From positions 38,447,726 to 38,511,725 of the forward strand of contig CM064523.1 of NCBI GenBank assembly GCA_032716605.1: a stretch of DNA of 64,000 bases, written 5' to 3'. This document shows, in pieces, positions 34,191 to 43,684 of the stretch. The DNA comes from Paralithodes platypus (Eukaryota > Arthropoda > Malacostraca > Decapoda > Lithodidae). Position 1 is the stretch's first letter. Each line of letters opens with the position of its first letter. Below the pieces are notes generated by a model. The model was not told the origin of the DNA, did not search any database, and saw only the letters and a list, made by a program, of their open reading frames with translations. Made by a program: the position numbers and the translations under genes.

Positions 34191-35040
34191 GTGTATAGAT
34201 GCGCACATGTATCATTTGCCAATCAGTCATCTAACATCAGAAGCTTCACAAACGGAGTTCCGCAAGGCTCCGTCCTGTCGCCCGCACTCTTCAATCTATA
34301 CATGCATGATATACCCACACTCCACGCACCCCAAATAAATATAGCGTCCTACGCTGACGAAATAACACTCACATGTACACACCAAGACCCAGACACCGCA
34401 ACACATCTTCTCCAACCCTATCTCAACTGGTGCACTACATACAGACTCAAATTAGCCTCAGTCATGTCAACTTCAACCCTCTTCACAAGCTGGACAGCCG
34501 AATAAAAAACACCCCGCACCTCACCATAAACAACACCCCCCTAACAAACACACACACTCACCCAAAATCCTAGGAGTAACATATGATACTCTAATGACAT
34601 TAAAACAACATATAACACACATACAAAAAATAAACTGACACCCAGGCTTAACGCCCTCAAGTCACTTGCCCACACACTATTAGGACACAACAAAGAAACT
34701 ACCACCACAGTATACAAACAATACATAAGGTCAGTGATGGAATATGCAAGCCCTGCCTGGGCTTCTAACCTAACTGAAATACATCACAAAACCTTACAGA
34801 CCATTCAAAACAAAGCCCTACAAATTATCACAGGCTGCACAGCTATTATACCTACAGATCACCTACTTCAAGAAACCAAAGTCCTCAATGTCAAAGGCCA
34901 CTTGGACATGAAAGGCACTCAATTCATGGCCCCAGCCTCCACAATCCAACACCACCCACTACACTACATGGCAGCACACCCACAGACACCAAGGAATATA
35001 TTAAAAACAACACCCAACACACGAAATCACAATATACAGT
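34191..35040 (+). pseudogene. LINE RT fragment (Jockey/I-like)
   Basis: Begins inside the RT with SFTNGVPQGSVLSPALFNLY, then the active-site block with YADE in place of the usual YADD, ITLTCTHQDP, and after frameshifts YKQYIRSVMEYASPAW and QNKALQIITGC, the thumb and C-terminal region. The catalytic change and frameshifts show decay. The 5' half is absent. Confidence 0.75.
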
Positions 35041-35092
35041 ATATTAATTCATGATAACAACAGGCAGACAGACAGACGAGATCAGTCGTGTA

Positions 35093-35306
35093 TTAACCCT
35101 CTCAGTAGTGCGACGTTTTTAAATATTTTATTATAGTTATATTTAGAGGATTTGATGAAGCTTAAGAAGAACTGTGGTGATTATACAGGTTAATTGAAAT
35201 AGTTTGAATACTTTTACTTGTTAGAGGTCCTTTTTAAACTGACCCAAACCTCCTAAGAGTGGCCATAATACAATTAAATAGGTGTCACCCGGATTGGAAG
35301 GATTAA
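35093..35306 (+). mobile_element. TTAA MITE, family C (copy C1)
   Basis: TTAA at 35093-35096 and 35303-35306. Ends CCCTCTCAGTAGTGCGACG and, on the other strand, TCCTTCCAATCCGGGTG. The reverse complement aligns with 51972-52176 throughout (for example TATAATCACCACA, CTTAAGCTTCAT and AAATCCTCTA). A third, weaker relative lies at 35864-36033. Confidence 0.78.
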
Positions 35307-35404
35307 TGATGATTACTAACAGATTTTATGAATTGAAAATTCTCTCCGATTAGTGCCGTAAATTATCCAACGAAGAATGACGAACATGATCCACAATAGT
35401 ACTA

Positions 35405-35660
35405 TTTTATCATTGCGGAGAGGCTGAAATCCCTTGGATTGCATTTATTAAAAAAACAAAGATGTACAGGAAATATGATAGAGGTGTTTATGTGGATGAC
35501 AGGTATCAATAAGGGAGATATTAATAAGGTATTAAAGCTTAATAACGGCGAGATAACCTGTTCAAATGGCGTCAAATTGGATAAGTTCCGCTTTAGAAAA
35601 GATATAAATAAGCGCTGGTTTGGGAACAGAGTTGTAGATGTGTGGAATAAAATTGCCTAA
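35405..35660 (+). pseudogene. CR1-type LINE ORF2 C-terminus
   Basis: GNMIEVFMWMTGINKGDINK followed by FRFRKDINKRWFGNRVVDVW parallels the C-terminus of the CR1 ORF2 at 55736-56107 (DLIQVFKIIKGIDN and FFFNRVVNLWNGLP). Only the last part is present; a 3' tail of about 170 bp follows. Confidence 0.72.
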
Positions 35661-35863
35661 TTCAGTGATTAGCTCAAGAACGGTAGAAACTGGCTAGCGC
35701 AAACTAGATAGCCATATGCATGTATGCATGATATGGTTTGGGTGTGAATGGGATCTGCCTCGTGTGGGATGGTCGGCCTTATGCATATTTCCGATTTCTT
35801 ATGTTTTCCTACGTTCTTATTTCCACATTAATAAGGTCAATAAATCTACGTTTATAATATAAC

Positions 35864-36033
35864 CCTTTCAGTATTCAACCATGCATTTATTTCATTATTA
35901 TAATATTCTATTAAATAATGATTGAATGAAGTATTTGGAGGATCACAAAGAATCAGTTATTTCTATTATTTCCAAAGGTCCTTTTAAGTGTAACAAAATC
36001 GTCTTATTATAGGCAGAATTGAAGGAATAATGA
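35864..36033 (+). mobile_element. Weak relative of family C MITE
   Basis: Starts AACCCTTTCAGTATTCAACC and ends GAATTGAAGGAATAATGA, similar in layout to 35093-35306, with AAAGGTCCTTTTAA shared near the middle. The terminal TTAAs are mutated. Confidence 0.4.
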
Positions 36034-36319
36034 GCAATCGCAGACAGCATGGTATAACAGCAAAATGATGAAACAAACATTAACGCTAACTTATAATGCA
36101 TGTGAATCAGATATTAATATGAACAACTTTCCAACAGTAAATATGTGTGAACAAATGTAGGCGAAACAAATGTTTATATATTAATTTAAGTTAATCTTAA
36201 TTTAGATATTAGTAGGTATAAAAGAGGCTATTAAAATGTCTAATTACTGTCAGTTAAAAATATCTAATAGTACTAATTACAATCCATCATCAATTCAGTA
36301 ACCATAAATATAAAAACAA

Positions 36320-36370
<51 letters not shown>

Positions 36371-36950
36371 TTTAGGTGCATAATAATAGCAGGTTGATAA
36401 ACTTAATTGCATGCAATGCGAAGGTAACCTACTACGTTCCTGCAGTGGCTCATATAAGGCGGATGATGATGATAATGATGATTATTTAATATATCTAAGT
36501 TTACCCATTGCATACCTGTCTTGCATTAACATAATTCGTTCCGAATATGGTAGAGTCTTGCACACAGTGTTGCCATCAGAACATTTTGAAATTCCCAATA
36601 TTGCTCTCCCCAAAATCCCAAAATTCATAGAAATCAGTCTTTCATCATAAAGTCATAGGTCATGTTAGTGTATATGGATACATGGACTAATGAGGCGCCT
36701 ACCTTATCCCCAAAAAGTATTTCCTATTGTATCACAGCTATCTACTGAAGAAAAACAAGTACATTTTTTTCCTCACTGACACCTTCCCACGTGAACAGAA
36801 GAGCCACATTTCTTTCTCCTTTTGTCGTTGATAACGTTGACAACGTTTTCGTTAATAACGTTGATTTGACATCCTTAATCAGGGTATTTGATGGCTTCCA
36901 TTGATAACAAGGCACATCTTCCGTAGCAATTGCCTGTTTAGTTAGCAAGC
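36034..36950. other. No gene seen; TA microsatellite
   Basis: AT-rich. A TA run lies at 36325-36363. Short frames have no recognised domain. Confidence 0.45.
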
Positions 36951-36974
36951 TATTTGCCTTAAAGTATATTTGTG

Positions 36975-37140
36975 TGTTAGGTCTTCATTAAATTAACTTG
37001 GGAGAAAACTCGCTCAACACAAGCTGAGGAATGATGTAGAGCCAAAAGACTGCACATGAATTTGTCAATTGCACTAATATAATCACATTGCTTATGATGC
37101 TTAGGTAGCCTACTGTAGGCCAAATTGTGCATGATCTTAA
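36975..37140 (-). pseudogene. hAT-type transposase C-terminal remnant
   Basis: Minus-strand reading contains SSACVERVFSQVNLMKT followed by a stop; this resembles the C-terminal dimerisation motif of hAT transposases (S-x-ERxFS-x-x). Upstream on that strand are CDYISAIDKFMCSLLALHH-type residues. Only this fragment is recognisable. A further minus-strand frame at 37245-37430 is possibly related but not assigned. Confidence 0.6.
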
Positions 37141-37631
37141 AACTTTAAAATATATGCAGATCAAATATAAAATACAGTTCACACATATTAGATCAGTAAA
37201 ATGGTTGTGGCCAATAGTAATTAACTAACAGCATCTAATAATTTTCAGTGATTTAAATATTTAAGAGACGCTGTAGAAACACTTAGCCTATGCTTATCGT
37301 TCACAATAATATTCTGATTGAAACCACGTCTCTCACGAGTCAACGTACAACATAATCCCACTGGAACGATTCTTGTCAAATCGTATCCTTCGTATTTATC
37401 TCGTAAACTTGTAACCTTCACTATTTGCACCTATAATATATTTCAACATAAGAAAATCTTTATTATTTGTAATGTTTTTATTGAAATTACCTGAACATTA
37501 CGTATATTTACAAGAGACTAAAGAAAATCCCAAGAAATATTCAATTTTCAACAAAAAAATCCAAGATCCCAAGATTTACCTCAAAATCCCAAGATCTTGG
37601 GAAAAATCCCAAGCGCTGGCAACCTTGCTTG

Positions 37632-38282
37632 CACAGAGGGAAGCATGACCTCTTCTAATATTTCAATATATTTGTCTGCTGTGAACTTGCCCTCATTGTT
37701 GGTCAGTTCCCCCAGGCCATGCAGGTGAATCCAGGCCCTTATGTTGCATGTAACAGGTCCATTTCTTACAATTTCATATAATTCTGTTGATAACGAGTGT
37801 TATTTTTGCTCCAGCAATGAAGACGTCCATGAGTTGTGGAACTGAATGTTTTTTCCATCTGTGAAGATGACTCTGCTCCATTAATCAAACTCCTCATCAA
37901 TGTATTGTTAGGCAAACCATTGACGATGTTCTCAGCAAAAATCGGTAATTTTAACATGAATGCCATTTTCATGGAATCGATTCTTAACTATAGAATCAGA
38001 AACATCACAACCCAGTTGCTCTTTTAAAACAACTGACTTTGAGAATGGTTGGGCTTCTATGGCATTAACCATTTGGTGATCCTGCTCATTTGTTGTTTTC
38101 CTTGGTCTTCCAGATAAGTGTTTGTCTTTAAGGTTTCCATCATGTTCGTGTTTAGTCAGCCATAAATGAACCGGAGTGAGGGATAAAGCCATTACTAGAG
38201 CAATACTTGCTACCGTATCTTCACTTTTCTTCGTGCCAACTATCATTGCTCTTTGCATTAATTTGTATGTGTGATACTCCAT
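37632..38282 (-). pseudogene. Tc1-like transposase, decayed
   Basis: N-terminal helix-turn-helix region ends in KDKHLSGRPRKTTNEQD, matching the GRPRKT hook between the two DNA-binding domains of Tc1 transposases. Then come IVKNRFHENGIHV, a frameshifted catalytic region with GRLHCWSKNNTRY, and a later block TNNEGKFTADKYIEILEE. The terminal part with the last catalytic acidic residue is missing. Frameshifts and stops occur near 37970 and 37765. Confidence 0.78.
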
Positions 38283-38542
38283 GGCTATGATGTCTCGTTG
38301 CTGTAAACATTGATGGATAACTGAACGTCAAAGGTTATTCTCGCAGGTTATATAACTAGGTCGGAGAGGGACATGGCAGGAGAGAGATAACAACCTTGAT
38401 GTTAGCGTGACTTATCACTAGCTACCAATATCTTGCTAAAATACTTCATGCAATTATAGCGACGTGTGTGTGAGAGAGAGAGAGAGACTACGTATTAATA
38501 TGTGTTCGTGTGTGTGAGCAAGAGAAACTATATATGTGTGAC

Positions 38543-38546
<4 letters not shown>

Positions 38547-38574
<28 letters not shown>
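38547..38574. repeat. TG microsatellite
   Basis: About 13 TG dinucleotides, with AG repeats just upstream (38474-38487). Confidence 0.9.
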
Positions 38575-39019
38575 AGCACTACCAACACATTGCTAACGTT
38601 CTTGATAGGACAAAGCAACGCTGCGTTACATAACACATGTATTAGTTATATTTGAGCCATGTATCTTTTGATACTAATACTTTGTTCATCCACTTTATAG
38701 AAATACTGCGACCTGTGCAATAGCTACGTCAGCACACCTTCAGATAATGGGAAATCATATACCAACCTGTGTATAATTATATCTTATATCTTATATCTTA
38801 TATTCTTTGTTGTTTATTGTAATATAGTGTATTATGTTTGCATATGTTTATGTCTTATTGTGTTTCATTGATGATTGATTTTAATTAGTATGTGTTGCTT
38901 TTTTATACTAGTAAAATAATACTTAATTTGTTCGTAGTAATTGATATAGTCACGGCCATATATAATCACCCACCTTCCTCTCCTTCTCCGAGCTCGGTCT
39001 TCTTGCTTCCATCCTACTA

Positions 39020-39229
39020 TAGGTAGAGCCAACGAACTTGACAACAATCTTGACCCCTTAACTTCTCATAACTCAGAATGAATGAAAGCAATCGAGCTGA
39101 CATTTCTATCATTTGGGAAGAGCCCACCAGGAAATAAGTGTTGATAATTACAGCCAGTTTACTCTAGGCCCTTTGAGTTATGAGAAGGTAAGGGGTCAAG
39201 ATTATTGTCAAGTTCGTTGGCACTACCTA
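39020..39229. mobile_element. TA-flanked MITE (mariner type), copy 1
   Basis: Inverted arms of about 60 bp (TAGGTAGAGCCAACGAACTT on the left, its near complement on the right) bounded by TA. Interior words (ATTTCTATCATTTG, GAAGAGCC, AACTCA) match the 62573-62782 element, also 210 bp long. Confidence 0.75.
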
Positions 39230-39267
39230 TAGTCACTAGGGGATGGAGGGAGGTAAGGATGTGGCGG

Positions 39268-39805
39268 TGGCGAACGGTGGATGAAGAGGTAGGTGGGGGT
39301 GGGAGAGTTATGGTTGGATTGTTTAGACTGGTGGATGAATGCATAAGAACTGTGGGTGAAGAGGTAGGTGGGTGTGGGAGAGTTGTGATTGGATTGTTTA
39401 GACTGGTGGATGAATGCATAAGAACTGTGGGTGAAGAGGTAGGTGGGGGTGGAGGGAATTGTGGTTGGATTGTTTAGACTGGTGGATGAATGCATAAGAA
39501 CTGTGGGTGAAGAGGTAGGTGGGGGTGGGAGAGTTGTGGTTGGATTGTTTAGACTGGTGGATGAATGCATAAGAACTGTGGGTGAAGAGGTAGGTGGGGG
39601 TGGGAGAGTTGTGGTTGGATTGTTTAGACTGGTGGATGAATGCATAATAATTGTGGGTGAAGAGGTAGGTGCGGGTGGGGGGAATTGTGGTTGGATTGTT
39701 TAGACTGGTGGATGAATGCATAAGAACTGTGGGTGAAGAGGTAGGTGGGGGTGGGAGAGTTGTGGTTGGATTGTTTAGACTGGTGGATGAATGCATAAGA
39801 ACTGT
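39268..39805. repeat. 75-bp minisatellite, about seven units
   Basis: The unit contains GGTGGATGAATGCATAAGAA and GAAGAGGTAGGTGGGGGTGG. 75 is a multiple of three, so both strands show repetitive open frames with a 25-residue period; these are not genes. Units differ by a few substitutions and small indels. Confidence 0.93.
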
Positions 39806-39808
39806 CAT

Positions 39809-41357
39809 TTGAACATACGCTAATATTTGGATCAGTCAGTATCACCACCAAAAGATGCCGTTGTTCATGTAACTATGCAAAAGGAATAGTTTTAGAAACA
39901 TTATATCCCCTGTAGTTGGATAATAATACATCTTGTTATTTGAATGACTGGTTTACCAACAACAAAACTAGATAGTCATATGAGGGTTTCCCTACAAGAA
40001 ATACTGGGATCATAATTAAAAGTGTCTGCGTTATTAACTTCATCTATTTACAGTAGAATAATATTATTCAAATAAAACATCTTCATATTGGTGTGTGTGT
40101 TTGTGTGTGTTTAAAGGGCGATCGGGACAACAATCCATTTAGGTTTCGTGGTCGTGGACGGGTGGACATTTAATAGCTAGATATATTTCTGTCGAATATA
40201 AGCCTATTCCATTTTGTTATTGGATCTCTTTTCATATTGACATGTCCTGACTTACTCCTTACTTTGTATTAGTTGTGTCACGATTATGAAGCATATTTCA
40301 CTAAATGGTGCTGAAAATAGTTATGTTTATATGAATGATGCATTAGGAACCCTTCAGATGCTCCCCTGTTCGCTCATTTATAATGAAAATTAGATATTTC
40401 AACAATCATCCTACATATCAATGTGATCATACTGCTGATCATCTTACCAATATAGTTTTTGATTCCTCATACAACTTCGGCTAATCATTGCACACACATT
40501 GTTGATGTCATAATATAATGTTTCGTGAACTCACTAATCTGATATATCTATGTTATAGCTATGTATCTATTACAAGACGGTCGTAATCCCAGAGAGGTGG
40601 TGGACGCGAAAGAATCACATTCATATGCTTCTATATGCCGAGGCAACTCATTTGATTACCTTACTTTTGTGTTGTCAATTAATTTCACAATAAAGGTGTA
40701 GCTTGAGTATGTAAGTTTATTGTGCAATGCAATATAACAATGACGAAATATATATTTCCATGATGATAAGCATCATGTTTGCGATAATATGAGCAAGTTA
40801 TAAAGATATGCTCAATTAGCCCCATGAGTAATAATAATAATGAGTCATATTACAATAAATAGATCAAGGAACTACTAATGCTTTGGCTAAATATTGCATT
40901 GTAATTTTCTGGGGTAATTTACTCCAGGATAAAGAGGTTGCCTTCACAACAAACATTGAATATTTCCCCTTGTATCACATTGTCATATATTGTCAGACTT
41001 GGCAATATGTAACATACCACATGTAAAGAGCATAGTATATACATATACAACATTGTTGTGTGTGAAATGATATTATCTGTGTACACCCTGGTCTATCTGT
41101 GATATATAATAACCCGAGTTACATGAATCAAGAGCTGTGCATACCCATGTGCAGTGTGTGGAACGGGTGTGGGCGCTAACTCGATTCGGTGTAGCATCTA
41201 TCGATGTTGGGTGCACAATGGGAGTAAGCGCTGTAGTAGAATAAAAGGATAAGTAAGAAATCAAGAAATTTGAGTGTGTAGTGTGCAAGGGCGAGCTTGT
41301 GTTTAATGATGATCTTGTGGCTGTGGATTTTGGAAATGAGTCATTGGAGCTGGTGGA
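39809..41357. other. No gene seen
   Basis: AT-rich sequence. No domain, RNA gene or clear repeat was recognised over about 1.5 kb. Confidence 0.4.
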
Positions 41358-41359
41358 AA

Positions 41360-41537
41360 AGTTTTGTTTAGATGGTGTTATATGGTGTGAGGGGAGAGGT
41401 CGCCGGCGCCGCGGTCCAAGTTTTGTTTAGATGGTGTTATATGGTGTGAGGGGAGAGGTCGCCGGCGCCGCGGTCCAAGTTTTGTTTAGATGGTGTTATA
41501 TGGTGTGAGGGGAGAGGTCGCCGGCGCCTCGGTCCAA
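41360..41537. repeat. Three tandem copies of a 59-bp GC-rich unit
   Basis: AAGTTTTGTTTAGATGGTGT followed by GGGGAGAGGTCGCCGGCGCC, three times with almost no change. GC content is far above the surroundings. Confidence 0.93.
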
Positions 41538-42440
41538 GTTTTTGTATCATAACTCGGGATATTGATGATACAACTGAACCAAAATCATCCACATAACCAA
41601 ACTTAGTGTTGCGGTTCTGTGTAGTGTCAAATCGAATTGATGGCATAAATATCTTCGGAGATATAACAAAAGCGTGTGAAAAACAAAAACCGTTATTCCC
41701 CAATGCCAAGCATAAACAAGGGAGTGCCAAGGGAATGATGGGTTTTTAGTCCAGTGTGCAAAGTTAAAATCGCATATTAGTGAAAAGTGGCTAGATCACG
41801 ATTCATGTATGTAAACTGTATCTCATGAAAAAAAAAAAAAATACCTGCATTTATACAGAACTCACAATTTCAAAAGAAAGTTTAGGGCCAGTGTAAGTGA
41901 GCGTCCTACCACCACCGTACCAAAACACATAAATCGCTTAGCACTTGACGAGTGTCATAGGCCCCCCTCTCACCAACAACCCTTGACGTAGACACATTCT
42001 AAACCGTGGAACCGGTATACGATTTTACCGAAATGGGAACTTAAACTCGAACAGGTAAAACAAATATAAAAAAAAAAAAACAAAAAAAAACAGAGAAGCA
42101 TAATAAATTAACTATTTAACAAATCGCATATCGCGGGATATTAGTAGTGACGTTATTGAGGAAGAAACTCTCATGCAACCATCAATAGTGTAAATTCGGA
42201 CCGGGGATAAGAGAGACAGGAAGTGGTTAGGGCAGTGATGATTCTGTTTCATAAGTTTATCGAAAGTGTTACTTAAAGTTTAAACCAAAGCCAGTGTTAA
42301 TGATTGGAAGCTCGAACAAGTCCTAACCACAACCACAAAACAGTGACCCCCCCCCCCCCCCTCTCTCTCTCTCTCTCTAGCCCCTTTCCCTCCCCTGCGT
42401 CGTTACATACAAGAAAGTCGAGTAAAATATTCTTATAGAT
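41538..42440 (+). other. Probable LINE 5' untranslated region
   Basis: No domain-bearing ORF. A-runs at 41829-41841 and 42071-42090 and a C-run followed by CT repeats at 42347-42380. It lies directly upstream of the LINE ORF1 start; its left limit is unknown. Confidence 0.4.
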
Positions 42441-43684
42441 ATGAATACCAAGGACGTTTGCAGTATCTGTAGGGACAGAGTGAGAGACAAACGTGGCACA
42501 AAATGCCAAATATGCAAAGACAAGTTTCATTGGTGCTGCATAGGACTTTCACCACCGATAAACATGGCTTGCAATAATAAGGGGAAGAACTTCCATTTTT
42601 GCAACAGTTGTGCCGAGTTCACAATGCAAATCATCCAGACTGTGGAAAAAACAGAGGTACAAGAATATAACCTAAATATAGCCAAGAGGCGGTGTTATTC
42701 CAACAAAATTGGGGAAACACACCAAGAATTTCCCCTCATACATCCCTGACCACAACCGTATCGAATTCAAGTACTCCTATTTCGTCTCACCCAAAACAAC
42801 CAACAACACCTCCCTCTGAACAAACACCACACACAACTCTTCCCACACAAAAACTCTCATCAGCCCCCTCCCTACCACCTCGAAACACCGCGACGTCACC
42901 AAATACCACACCGCCGCCGCCTCCCGCCTCCCCACATAACCCGCCCCCCTCCACACATCTGCCATCTGCCTACTTACGCCCGGCAGATCATGACACCCAG
43001 CCCCCCTCTACACCACCTCATAACACCACACCATCCCTAAACCACATCACTATTTCCCCCAACTACCAGACCTCCCCCTCCCAGACCCAACTAGCCCCGC
43101 AGCATAGCTCACCACCTGCCCACCTACAACCGACACGTAACTCCACCCCCCTACAGGCCTCACCCACCCATACACCAAGCCCACTATCAACCACAACCAC
43201 ACTCAGCTCACCACATAACCCCTCGCAGCCCCAGCCACACCTACTGGGGTTGTCTACACCAGTGTGCAGATATTATCTGGAAAGAAGGTGCTACTTTGGT
43301 CAAAAGGGCCAATATAATGGGAAGTCATGTAGATTTGCTCATCCCAAAATTTGCAACAACATAACCAGTCATGGAAAATGTAGATTTGGTGAAACCTGCA
43401 AATACCACCACCCATCCCTTTGCAAGACATCACTTGAGAACAAGACCTGCTACAATATGAAATGCCCAGCTTTTCATATTAAAGGGACTTGGAGATATGC
43501 TAGACCTAACACGAATGGTAGCCCAAAAAACTCTCTAGCTATGCGAGGACGAGACAGAGGAAAAAGGCAAGGAGGGAAAGGGCAGACGAAGATGAAGAGA
43601 CTGAGGGAGATGGAAGAGCACATAGAACACCTCGAGCACCTCCTGGCCTCCCAAGAGTGGCAAATACATCCCGAAGACTATTAG
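42441..43684 (+). pseudogene. LINE ORF1 with PHD finger and CCCH zinc fingers
   Basis: ATG at 42441. Residues 6-55 form a PHD-like finger: CSICRDRV, CQICKDKFHWCC, FHFCNSC (Cys4-His-Cys3 order). A frameshift near 42735 leads into a proline/serine/threonine-rich linker of about 170 residues. Three CCCH-type fingers follow at 43266-43480: CRYYLERRCYF with CRFAH, CNNITSHGKCRF with CKYHH, and CKTSLENKTCYNMKCPAFH. The C-terminus is basic, then has a short heptad-like MEEHIEHLEHLLAS coiled coil, ending at the TAG at 43684. PHD fingers are known in ORF1 of some CR1-group LINEs. The function is presumably RNA or chromatin binding. Confidence 0.78.

Larger units (their letters stand above)
35036..35830 (+). 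repeat. Composite segment, copy 1 (MITE C plus LINE 3' end)
   Basis: The order (ATTAATTCATGATAACAA, MITE C, linker GCTGATTACTA-like, CR1-type LINE C-terminus, LINE 3' tail) is repeated in inverse orientation at 50395-52228. Copy 1 lacks the two later insertions found in copy 2. Confidence 0.75.

Noticed and set aside
35463..35660. Small frame with a conserved look (MIEVFMWMTGINKG...) that could be a short host gene
   Set aside because: It matches the C-terminal part of CR1-type ORF2 at 55.7-56.1 kb and a broken copy at 51.3 kb.
37583..37600. Perfect palindrome TCCCAAGATCTTGGGA as a regulatory site
   Set aside because: Part of a local run of CCCAAGAT words next to transposon remnants; no evidence of function.
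39159..39851. Repetitive reading frames with a 25-residue period on both strands
   Set aside because: By-product of a 75-bp minisatellite.
43657..43659. GTG as start of the LINE ORF2 (also GTG at 58477 and 59825)
   Set aside because: GTG is not a normal start in eukaryotic nuclear genes. The frames are open further upstream or have a nearby ATG (59813).
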